Assembly: GCA_947846985.1 (NCBI GenBank)
Contig: CANTUZ010000024.1
Location: 2,213,046-2,277,045 of the forward strand
Length of the DNA stretch: 64,000 bases
Source: Fratercula arctica
Taxonomy: Eukaryota > Chordata > Aves > Charadriiformes > Alcidae
Direction: 5' to 3'
Below the pieces are notes generated by a model. It saw nothing but the letters and a program-made list of their open reading frames with translations. It was not told where the DNA came from and searched no databases. The first letter of the stretch is position 1. Each line of letters opens with the position of its first letter. This document shows, piece by piece, positions 44,729 to 54,300 of this stretch. Made by a program: the position numbers and the translations under genes.

Positions 44729-45703
44729 CTAAGTGCCAGGGTGGGCGCAGAGCCCTGCCCGCCCTGGTGAGCCCCCTCGGGATGCGGGGACACAGCTGGA
44801 CGTGTCCAAGTCCTGGGAGGTGGCAGCAGCGGGACCGGTCCCCACCTGTGTCTGTCCATGGGGCTGTGTGGGGGTGTCCCCTCCTTCCCGGGGGGTGCAG
44901 GAGCCCCTGCTGTCACCTGGGGGGCACCTGGCCTGGCTTGGGCTCCGCTGTGCTGTCTCCTCCTCTGGTGCCAGCTTGCGGCCATCAGTGACCTCAGCAT
45001 TGCTCCTGCCATCCTGGGTGACACCGACCTGGGTGGGCAGCGAGCCCCCGGCCGGGCTGTCCCCAAGGGGGCTGGTGGCACTGCCAACGCCAGGAGAGCC
45101 ACCGCCATCGGCACTGCCATGAAGCTCCGTTGTCTCCCCTGCGCCACCGTCCTCCGGCCTCTTCCGTGGCCGCCCGCGTCTCCGCTTCGGCAGGGCAGTG
45201 GCGTCACTGCCAGCCGGCTCCGGGGGACGCTTGGTGGCCTTGGGGTGCTGTGAGTCCTGGGGGCCGGGACCCTTGCCGCCCCCTGTGCTCCATGGGTTGG
45301 CGGGGCTCTCGCCCGCAGGGACACCCATGCCGGGCAGCAGCACGTTGAGGACGGGGACGGCAGCTGGCTGGCTCAGCAGCCCCGCTGGCCCGCTGGCCCC
45401 CGGGGCCAGCCCCAGGGGCAGGGAGGGGGAGGCTGTGCCCACCGGCAGGGGCAGGGCCACCTTGACGGTGCCCCCCAGGGGGGCGGCCGTGATTTTGGGT
45501 GCCAGGACAGGAGGGGAGGAACGGATGGCGGCGGCACCGGGCGCCGTGGGTCGCTCCCCCGGCGCGATGCGGGGCAGGAGCAGGGGCAGGCGGGCGACCA
45601 GGGCGTTCACCTGAGGGCTACTGGCCACCTTGGGGGGCTCCGGGGCCTTCTTCTTCTCAGGCCGGGGTGGGCCGGGGGGCTTGGGGCCACTGTCCTTCTT
45701 GAG
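44729..45703 (-). CDS. RFX5: RFX5 terminal coding exon
   Basis: Acceptor cctgcag at 45704, then 324 codons and TAG at 44729-44731. It begins [19 protein letters not shown] and has the conserved [13 protein letters not shown], followed by a Pro/Ala/Gly-rich activation-type region and the AT-hook-like [12 protein letters not shown]. The last third ([10 protein letters not shown] onward) is poorly conserved in my memory of mammalian RFX5. Confidence 0.9.
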   Translation of the reverse strand, partial: LKKDSGPKPPGPPRPEKKKAPEPPKVASSPQVNALVARLPLLLPRIAPGERPTAPGAAAIRSSPPVLAPKITAAPLGGTVKVALPLPVGTASPSLPLGLAPGASGPAGLLSQPAAVPVLNVLLPGMGVPAGESPANPWSTGGGKGPGPQDSQHPKATKRPPEPAGSDATALPKRRRGRPRKRPEDGGAGETTELHGSADGGGSPGVGSATSPLGDSPAGGSLPTQVGVTQDGRSNAEVTDGRKLAPEEETAQRSPSQARCPPGDSRGSCTPREGGDTPTQPHGQTQVGTGPAAATSQDLDTSSCVPASRGGSPGRAGLCAHPGT

Positions 45704-48700
45704 CTGCAGGCAGAGAGCGGTGTTGGGAAGAGGGACGTTGTGGCTGATTCCCTGAGTGTGCCCTCCCCCCCACTGTATGGGGGATGTGGGGGTCCGGGCT
45801 CCCCCCAGCTCTGGGGTGTCTCACCTGCCCCTGGCTCCTGTCGCCGCTCTCAGGGGTGTCCAGCCCGTTCTTCTTCGCTGTCAGCGGGGGCCGACTCTCG
45901 CGGTGGATCTTCTCTGTGCTTTCTGCAGGTGCACAGAAGGTGACAATGGGGGGACACCCCCGCTGCTCACCCCCCGTGTGGGCAGCTGGAGGGGGGACAC
46001 CGCATCCCGCGGGGTCCCCGACAGGACTAGCAGGAACAGGGCTCCGTCCCACCCACCTGAGACCACCATGGCCATGACCAGGTCGGCGCGGGCCGAGCGG
46101 GCGCTGATGATGTGCTGCTGGATGAGGAACTGGGCCACCTCCACGATGTTGTTGAAGGAGCGTTTGAGGATCTTCTCGGCCCAGTCGCAGGTCAGGGCGC
46201 AGGCTGCCTCCATCACCTCGCTGCTGTAGGACTGCACCAGCTCCGTCAGCTCCGACTGCTGCCGGCAGGACAAGCCGTGAGCCCCCACGGAACCAGATGG
46301 GACACCCGGATGCAAACGGGGCCTGATCCTGACAAGCGCGGGCAGGCAAGTCCTCGACCACCCCGGGGGAGGCTCATGGGACAGAGCAGAACCTGCTCCC
46401 AGAGAGGGCATCCCTCCACCTTCGTTAGATCTAATGAGCAAGGAGCTTCGTTACCCCAGACTGGCGATACCCAAGCCACGTAGGCAGCGGAGGACTTACG
46501 GTCTCTGTCACTTTGAGGTCCAGGCTGGGCAGGGGTGGCAGGCTGACCACCGTCTTCCTCCGGATCCCGCTGTAGCAGTACGTTTGGCAGGGTTAAGGCC
46601 TTTCGCTGTCACACGGCCGGGACGCATCGGGTCCCAGCTCGAAGGGTGCGGCTGCGGGGCTCACGACAGGCTTGTCCTGGAGGGGTGACAGCAGCCACCA
46701 GCTCCCCCCAGCCTGCCCCAAGCCTACAGGGCAACTCTGAGCCCTTCTCGGACAACCGAGCTGAACCTTCAGGAGCCGAAAAACAAGGCAGCTACAAAAT
46801 ACCACCTCATGCACAGACTTATAAATGGGAAAAACTGGAGAAGAAGTGCTGGTGCCACCAGTCCGAGCAGCTTCCCCAGCCAGCCGGGCTCGCAGAAGGA
46901 TATTTAGACTGGCCTCGGCCTCCCAGCCGTCGGGCTTTGATGTTGGGGAAGATCTCCCGGATGATCTTGCCGAAATTGGCAGCGCTCAGAGGGCGAGAGC
47001 AGAGGTTGTCGCAGTATCGCCTGCCGGGGAGAGCCGTGGGTTAATGCCATCGAGCCCTTCTGGAGGGGCTTACAAACTGGAGAGGGACCTTTTACAAGGG
47101 CATGTAGTGTTGGGATGAGGGGGAACGGCTTCAAACTGGAAGGGAGAGATTTAGATGAGATGTGAGGAAGAAATTTTCCACTGCGAGGGTGGTGAGCCCC
47201 TGGCCCAGGTTGCCCAGAGAAGCTGTGGCTGCCCCATCCCTGGAGGTGTTTAAGGTTGGACGGGGCTTGGAGCAACCTGGGCTGGTGGGAGGTGTCCCTG
47301 CCCAGGGCAGGGGGTGGCACTGGGTGGGCTTCAAGATCCCTCCCGACCCAAACCATTCTGTGATTCTCACTGCCCTCCGGACGCACCCACTTCTCCCTGC
47401 TGATGTAGCTCCTTTGGAGAGCCCAAGGTTGGGCTGGGCCATTCCCAAAAACCCCCAGGCACCCACTGCCCTCCTGACCGACCTCCCCGCCAGCTGCGCT
47501 GGGGAAGCCTGGCCCCATGAGAGGCTCCGGGCGCCAGGCCGGTCCCTGCACTCACTTGTAGGCGTCGTAGACATCCTGCTTGGGCAGGCAGGTGTCCGTG
47601 TGCTCCTCCAGGTGGTTCCGGATCCAGTTGCACGCGTGCATATACTCAGCCGTGCTCAGCGAGCTCAGGTCTAGGCTACTGCTGCTCCGTGGGAGCCCGA
47701 GACAAACACTTAATTAGTGCAGAAGTGGCACAAGCACGACAGGAGAAGGCAGAGCTGTGGTTATCTCCCCCCGGCCTCTCGCCATCTGTGTCCCCCACCA
47801 CCACCCTGACAGCCCCTGCTCTCCCCGACACGGCCCCGGCACCCACCTCTTCTCCCCCAGGCTTGGCCCCGACGGCAGCTGGAGGTAGAGGTAGAGCTTG
47901 TCGTTGTCTGAAAACTTCTGGACATCTTGCTACGATCAAAGGGTCCACAGGGAGGAGGAGAAGGGACCAGAGACAAAGAAAGGTTAAGGATCCAAAGGAA
48001 GCGGGTGCAGGCAGTGCTCCCGTTACCCTTGGAAGGGCAGTAACTGCTGGGGCATTGAAAGCAGAGCAGCTGTGGCAGCACGAACGCAGCCTGCATGCGA
48101 GGGAGCCAACTAAATGAAGCCACAGGAATGGCCCCTCCAGGGGACAGGGAAGGGTTGTTCCACAAGGGACTGAGGGAGTGGGTGCCACCCCCCTGGGCAG
48201 GGTGACCAGGGGCTTCTCGGGGCGAATCCCCGCAGCCAGATCCCGACCCACTGGGAAACGAGATCAGGCAAAAGCCCGGGGACAGCTTTGCTGGAGAGGA
48301 GAGAGGTAGAGATGCGCCGTTCCCGCACCCTCAGCCCAACGTGCCGCGGAGACTCACCAGGATGGAGTTGACCTTGCTCTGCACGGATTTGCTGGGCGGG
48401 ACAGAGAGGAAAGGCCTTAGCGCAGCGCAGGACGGCACCGCAGCCCCCGGGGCATCCCACAGCCCACCCAGCTCCGCCACGGCCACTGCCCAGGGCTCCC
48501 GAGGACAGCACCGTCCCCATCCCTTCCACACCCCCCACGGGCACCCTGGCAGTGCCAAGACGGGGATGCCGGTGCACGGACAACCCACGGGTCAGCGCAG
48601 CTCCTTCTCCCTGCGCACCCACAACCCCGCTCCAGAGCTGCATGCTCTGCTCTAACCCCAGCAGAGCAGAGTGGGCATAAAACCACATCCCATGGGCTCG

Positions 48701-49073
48701 GAGCAGACTCATCTGCGCGACCGTGAAGCCCTGAATTGATTTTGCACCCAGAACAGGCAGAAAAAACCCAAAACAGGCGGCAGCAGGGCTGCACTCTGTG
48801 TACAGCACCCAGCACGGGGCCGAGCAGGGCGCACCAGAGGCCATGGCACTCTGCAATGCTCATCCCTTCGGTCCCTGGGGCTGCCAATTAATCGACCTTA
48901 TTAAATTAACCCGCATTTGATAGTGCTAGGATTAACTGGAGGAGCTGCCCTTACGAGATGGTGCTCTTCAGCTCCTGCAGCAGCGTGCTTGACTCGGTCG
49001 TGCCACCCTGGGAGCTGCCGGGGGACAAACTTCCCTTTTTGGCAACGCGGGTGCTCAGCTCTTCGTCAGCCAT
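44729..49073 (-). CDS. RFX5: RFX5, regulatory factor X5 (9 coding exons)
   Basis: Coding exons in transcript order: 49073-48955, 48391-48358, 47929-47847, 47678-47556, 47020-46904, 46581-46500, 46258-46057, 45922-45825, 45703-44729. They total 610 residues (human 616). Phases join throughout, and one intron is AT-AC. RFX5 is the DNA-binding subunit of the RFX complex (with RFXANK and RFXAP) that binds the X box of MHC class II promoters. Seen in order: an N-terminal helix with [19 protein letters not shown]; the RFX winged-helix domain ([18 protein letters not shown] to [10 protein letters not shown]); the PPLPSL motif fitting the PxLPxL ligand of the RFXANK ankyrin repeats; a helical part ([17 protein letters not shown]); and an AT-hook-like [11 protein letters not shown] in the Pro-rich C-terminus. 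The start ATG is six bases into its exon. Confidence 0.95.
46500..47678 (-). CDS. RFX5: RFX5 DNA-binding-domain exons
   Basis: Three exons (47678-47556, 47020-46904, 46581-46500) code the RFX winged helix. Segments are [18 protein letters not shown], then [20 protein letters not shown] and [12 protein letters not shown], then [11 protein letters not shown]. The recognition part is strongly conserved with human. The codon for the K before YCYSG is split AA|G across the minor-class intron. The last exon also carries the RFXANK-binding PPLPSL motif. Confidence 0.93.
46582..46903 (-). other. U12-type AT-AC intron in RFX5
   Basis: On the minus strand the exon ends CAGTCTAA and the intron opens ATATCCTTC, matching the minor spliceosome donor. 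The intron ends CCTTAACCCTGCCAAAC, and the next exon opens GTACTGCTACAG. The branch element CCTTAAC (46592-46598) puts the branch A about 11 nt from the 3' splice site, the usual U12 distance. No GT-AG choice keeps QSK-YCYSG in frame. Length is 322 bp. Confidence 0.92.
47061..47368 (+). mobile_element. CR1 LINE 3' fragment in RFX5 intron
   Basis: About 308 bp with CR1 UTR landmarks: aagaaattttccactgcgag, ttgcccagagaagctgtggc, cctggaggtgtttaaggttg, and the end cattctgtgattctc. It lies in the intron 47021-47555, antisense to RFX5. Confidence 0.9.
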
Positions 49074-49489
49074 GACATCTGGTTCCTGTCGGGAAGGTGA
49101 AAGCCAAAAACTCAACCAAAAAAAAAAGGGGAAGAAAATCCCTTCAGAGCTCCGCGGCCCAGAGCTCACTCGCCCTCAGCCCCCGTCCCGTCCTGGCCCG
49201 CAGATGAGCCCCGGCTCCATGGGCTGAGCTCCGTCAGCTGGACATGAGCGACAGAAGATACAGAAATGTCCCCAACGGTCCCAGGGGGGACGTCTCCAGC
49301 AGTAGAGACTGCCACTGGCTCTGGGTACCCCGTTCTTGGCAGAGGACAGGGGTGCTGGGCGACACTGGGGAACGGCCCTGGCCCGGTGTGCCCCCAGGAG
49401 GTCCCTGTAGGGCTGGGGGTGCTGAGGGGGACCGTGACAGTCCCGTGGATGGTCCTGAATGCAAAGCCCCGGGGGCGTGGGGACAGCAG

Positions 49490-50005
49490 AACAGGGATGA
49501 TGGGGGCAGCAGAAGGGTAGGTCCCCAGGGAGATGGGGACAGGGACGTCAGCAGGGCAGAGGTCCCCAGGGGCATGGGGACATGGGACAGCAGGAGGGCA
49601 GCTCCCCAGGGACACGGACACCAGCAGAGCAGGCCCCCAGCGGCATGGGACAGCAGGAGGGCAGGTCCCCAGGGACACGGACACCAGCAGAGCTGGTCCC
49701 CAGTGGCATGGGACAGCAGGAGGGCAGGTCCCCAGGGACACGGACACCAGCAGAGCAGGTCCCCAGCGGCATGGGACAGCAGGAGGGCAGGTCCCCAGGG
49801 GCATGGGGACAGGGACAGCAAGAGGACAGAGGTCCTCAGGGACAGGGACACCAAGAAAACAGGTCCCAAGGGACAGGAGGAGGGCAGGTCCCGAGGGGCA
49901 TGGGAAAGGGACAGGAGGAGGGCAGGCCGACGGGGGCACGTCCCCGGGGACAGGGACAGCAGGAAAGCAGGTCCCCAGGGGCGTGGGGACAGGGACACCC
50001 GCAGG
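49490..50005. repeat. GC-rich minisatellite with a 63-bp higher-order unit
   Basis: Degenerate units around ggtccccaggg and gacagcaggagggcag fill this stretch of RFX5 intron 1. Between about 49560 and 49800 they are organised as near-identical 63-bp units: the landmark gggacagcaggagggcag recurs at 49584, 49647, 49710 and 49773. A 441-codon minus-strand frame across it has a repeating Pro/Leu/Ser-rich peptide and is an artefact. Confidence 0.93.
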
Positions 50006-50161
50006 GTAGGCCGACGGGTGCCAGGGGTGCCGGAGCTCCGTGACAGCGCAGCCCGGCCCGTGCCGGGTAGGGCGAGGGGGCCGGCGACAGCCGCGACCGG
50101 GGCCGGGGAGCGACGGGCGGGGCCCGGCGGGGCGGAGGTGGCACCGGACGGGACGACCCAC

Positions 50162-50560
50162 CTGCGGGCGGCTGCAGCCGGGGAGAGCCCGCCTCAGGCC
50201 GGGCCGGTTCGGGCCGGTCCCCTCCCGTCCCCGCCACGTGCCGCTGCCCCGCGCGCAACAGGAACTGAAAGTGCTGCGCCCACCGGGACGCGCCCGCGGG
50301 CTCCGTCGGCCGCTTTTTTTCTGATTGGCCGCCGCACCTCCGGTGCGCTCTCCTTTAACGTGATTGGTCACTCTGGCTTTCCTACCCGGATACAAGCGGG
50401 GTCGGCCTCCTGAGTGGCCGCGGGCGGGCTGAATTCTGCCTAGTAACAGGCTTCTGATTGGCGGGGCGGGAGAAGGAGGAGGAGGAAGCACGGGTGGAGA
50501 CGCGCCCGTGCGCGTGCCACGCGGGGGTGCGCGCGTGCAACGTGCGCGTGCCGGCGTGTA
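50162..50560 (-). promoter_or_regulatory. RFX5 promoter island with three CCAAT boxes and an RFX-like half-site
   Basis: A donor on the minus strand (CGCAG|gtgggt, exon edge at 50162) marks the likely non-coding first exon of RFX5. Inverted CCAAT (attgg) boxes occur at 50324-50328, 50363-50367 and 50457-50461, all reading CCAAT on the RFX5 strand upstream of that exon. Next to the last is cctagtaacagg (50439-50450), which contains the RFX half-site RGYAAC. GC is high throughout. The transcription start is inferred, not seen. Confidence 0.6.
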
Positions 50561-51062
50561 GCGTGCGTGTGCACGCGCGTGGTGTGTGGGGGCGCCTCTG
50601 GTGAGAGATAACCGGTTGTTTGGCTTAAATTAGTGAGTTTTAATTAGCGTAAAGGGCCCAGGGGCAGGGCGCGAGGGGCTGGGTGTCGAGCCCGTGGCGT
50701 CCAGAGAGGAAAGTTAAAAGTTTATCACGAAGTTTGGGCCGGGGGGTGGTTGTGGCGGGTGTGAAACGCGGCACCGCGTCCCGCATCTCCTTTTGCCGGT
50801 GCTGCCAAAGTCCAGCCCGGAGCGTATCCTAAATTAACCTATTCCTGCTGAAGTACCACCCCCCTGCGAATAATAAGCATGTTAATCAGGTGCCCCCCCC
50901 CCCCCAAAATGGGGGGCTCCGGGGATGGGTGTGACCGCTTGGGGTGGGGCAGGCTGCTCCTCCCAACATACGTGCGTGGAACATGCGCTGAGCGTGCGTG
51001 GCACGGGTGTGCATGCAGCATGGGGGATGTGTGCAACGTGCGCGCGCGCGTCCGTGCAAGCC
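50505..51062. repeat. Two alternating purine-pyrimidine (GT/GC) tracts
   Basis: About 50505-50600 and 50965-51062 are rich in gcgcgtg, gtgcgtgtgcacgcgcg and gtgcgcgcgcg. They flank an ordinary stretch between the RFX5 promoter and the SELENBP1 3' end. I see no gene in 50560-51283. Confidence 0.7.
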
Positions 51063-51283
51063 GCGGGCTCCCACGCTGGCGGTAGAAACCAGGTTTGCTT
51101 TTTTTTCAGGAGAAAACATGGAGCCAGGAAAGGAAAAAATCCCGTCTTTAAGGAGAGGTTTGTGGTGTTGTGCCCCTGGTTTGGTCACACGTTTTGTTTT
51201 CCGGCTCCTGGAAACAGTTTAAAACCAAGATTTGAGGTGGGGAGAGCTGCGGCAGAGGAGGAGGAGGATGACAACCTCTCGGT

Positions 51284-51289
51284 TTTATT
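51284..51289 (-). terminator. Poly(A) signal of the first SELENBP1 copy
   Basis: AATAAA on the minus strand about 95 nt after the stop codon at 51383, implying a short 3' UTR. Confidence 0.6.
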
Positions 51290-51382
51290 TAAGCAAGTGC
51301 GGGACGCACGGATCTGAGCGTGAGGAGCTCCCCCAGCCCTCGTGCGCTGGGGTTTTGGGGTGCGGAGGGGCTTCGAGGGTGT

Positions 51383-54300
51383 CTAGACCCAAATATCGGA
51401 GGTGCAGTCCCCGCCGGGATAGCGGATCTCGTGCGCCAGGCAGGGCCCTTCGGGCTCCTTCCCAAAATCCACCAGGAAGCTCCTGTTGACCGTCAGCCCA
51501 CCCTGCTCTGTGTCCACGTCCAGCTGCAGCATGACAGAGCCGTCCCTGCAGGGCAGTGACAGCGGGGAGGCTGGGGGGGACCTGCCCTGGCCCCCAAGGA
51601 GCTGCCAAAATTTGCTCCCCGGGCTGCAGGGTCTGCGCCTCCCGCCTGACGAGCTGCCACCATCGTCCTCGTTTATCCAGGTGTCCTTACCTGGGGAGGT
51701 TGGGGTAGAACTGCCTGTCCCAGGCGCTGTAGAGGGACGTGGTGACGTACAGCCTCTTCCCATCCAAGCTGAGCTGGATCATTTGGGGTCCCCCCGGCAC
51801 CCTCTTCCCCTGGGAGCGGGTAGAAGAGCAGAGGTGCTGCAGGACTGGGGGACGCCTCCGCCTTCCCCAGACCGGCGGGATGCTGTGCCCATCCCATGGG
51901 ACGTGGTGGAGGAGAACCTCCCAGACCCGCTCCCCAGTGCTGCCCAGGCTGGGATTTTGGGGGGATGACTGAGCTCACCTTGATGAAGAACGGGTCTGGC
52001 TGGCTCTGCAGCTCTTTGTCCCCGCACACGGTCACGGGTCCTCCCTTGGTGATGCTGCCACCCACAAAGACCTGCAAGAGAACATAGGTCTGGGTGACCG
52101 AGACAGCGAGGAGGGGCTGATCCCAGCCCAGGAGATGGAATAAAAGCACTGGGATGCGACCAGGAGCCAGCTGCGTCCTCACCTGTCCCACCAGCTTGGG
52201 CTGGCGGGTGTTGGAGATATCGTACTGGCGGATGTCTCCGTGCAGCCAGTTGCTGAAGTACAGGAACCGGTCATCCAGTGAGATGAGGATGTCGGTGATG
52301 AAGCCTTGAGGAGGGTACCACAGAGCTGCACAAAGGGCCGGCAGCACCGGCAGTGCCCAGGGGAGCTGGGGAGCACCTCGGCACCCAGCCCAGGGGGGCA
52401 CTGACCTGGCATCTCCGGCAGGAGCCATCCCTCCACCTTCTTGCTGGGGACTTGGATCACCTTCTCGGCCGCCCAGTCTCCTTGCTGCAGGGACAGAACA
52501 TGGCCCGGGGGGCTCAGTGTGCGCGGCAGAGGCAGGAGAAGACACGACGCTGGGGTGGATGCTCCATGCACGTGTCCACCACCTCTAGTCTCTGGCGGCA
52601 GCTCAGCTACTTTGCCAGCTGTGGGAAACCTCACCTCTGGCTCTGTGGAGCCATGGGGGAGATGGGCTCTGGGACATGAGTAAGGGCTTTGGGGGCCAAA
52701 ATCTTGTCTAATTTTCCAGCTGGATTAGCTGGTTTGGTGAAAGATGTTTTCTCTCCTCACCTGGTTCATCATTACATACAACAGACACTGAGAGAATATT
52801 GCTCAGGCTGTTGTAAATCCACAACAAAGGTATAAATAAATCTCCTTTAAATTAAATCACTTCAGCCTAAACTGCTGCCAGTCAGAACAAGTCCTGTGGA
52901 GAGATTACCCCAAGCCAGCTCCTCTTCTGGGCACAGAGAGGCCGTGTGCGCATTGGTGGGGAGCGGAGCCGGGCTGGGAGGACGGTGGGGGTTGCGGGCA
53001 GAGGGATGCTGCGCAGAGCCGCGTGGCTCGGTCAGCCGAGGGGCAGCAGCCCGTCTCCACCAGCCCCCGGGGAGCACCTACCTCCGTCTTGTAGAAGCGG
53101 TGGATGGCGCTGCTGATGGTGCAGCCCACGAAGCCCTCGGCGGCGTCGGGGTTGTGGAGGAAGCGGATCTCCAAGGGGGCCGCGTCCTCGCCCACGTCGA
53201 TGGCCTGGACGTAGGTGTGAGTGGTCCAGTCCCAGACGTTGAGGCGGCGTCCGTAGCGCCCTGGGAGGGGGAGTCGGAGGGGCTGCTGCGAGGCGCAGGG
53301 TCTCGAGCAGATGTGCCACGGGTTCCTCAGCCCTTTGCGCTCCCCAGGGGCAACCCCGTGGTCCCTGCACAAGCACACGCCGGTTGCTTCGGACCTTGGC
53401 AAAAGCCACGGGAAGGTCCCCAGCATCCAACGGGGACCATCTCGCTAGGACAGGGCTGGGCTGGGCAGTTTAACCTTTGAGGGGGAGCTGGGCTGAGATG
53501 GGACTTCACCCTTCATCCCTACGGCCAAAATCCAAACCCACGTGCAGCTCAGCGGCAGCTTTTATGGACTGTCTTGGGTTGAAGCTCTGCTGCTTGCATC
53601 TAAAGGGTGTTCACAGTAAATGGGCTGGGCTCGTCTTTTTTAAATCCACACAATCGCTAGGAATTGGTGTGAAATTCATCTTGTAAGCAAACGATCTTGC
53701 ACAATTTTACCTACACCCATTAGAGTGACAGCTCTCACTGCCAAGAGACGAGGGTTGAAATCTGGCCCTCTTGCGGTTCTGCCCAGCATCTCTGGCCTGC
53801 AGTATTTAAACAACCATTTTCTCACCTTTCTTCAGGTCATTTGGGTCAAACCCATATCCCAGGCATTTTGGGATTCCCCATTCAGTGCTGATCAGGACGT
53901 TATGGCGTGGCTGGTACCAGAAGTCGTAACCCATTGGGGGGACCTTGTCCCCTTTCTCCCAGTTCCCCTTGATCTCGAAGGTCTCTCCATCCAGCAGAAT
54001 AAAGCCGCCTGGCGCAAAACCAAAACCACATTGGTAGTGAGGAAATCATCCAGATTAACAGCTTACGTGCTGTAAAACGAGCAGCAACAGACAGATCAAC
54101 TCTTGCTGAATAGGCAAAGCCACCAGGATGTGGGGACTGTTCCTCCTGTCCCAGCACCGTCTCCCTGGGGAACTGGGGGGGACTGGGGTACCTTTCCCGC
54201 TGCCGGCTGGGTCTCCCAGGGTGCTGATCATGATTTCACCGCTGCCCAGGCAGTGGGAGGTGTGGGGGTAGCCCAGGTTGCACTTCCAGAAGACGTCCTC

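Noticed and set aside
49166..50491. 441-codon minus-strand frame with Pro/Leu/Ser-rich repeats, plus matching plus-strand frames
   Set aside because: It is generated by the 63-bp minisatellite in RFX5 intron 1 and the GC-rich promoter.
51118..51222. Short plus-strand frame after an acceptor-like ttttttttcag (start ATG near 51118)
   Set aside because: Only 34 codons, no partner donor or known similarity; a pyrimidine run plus AG occurs often by chance.
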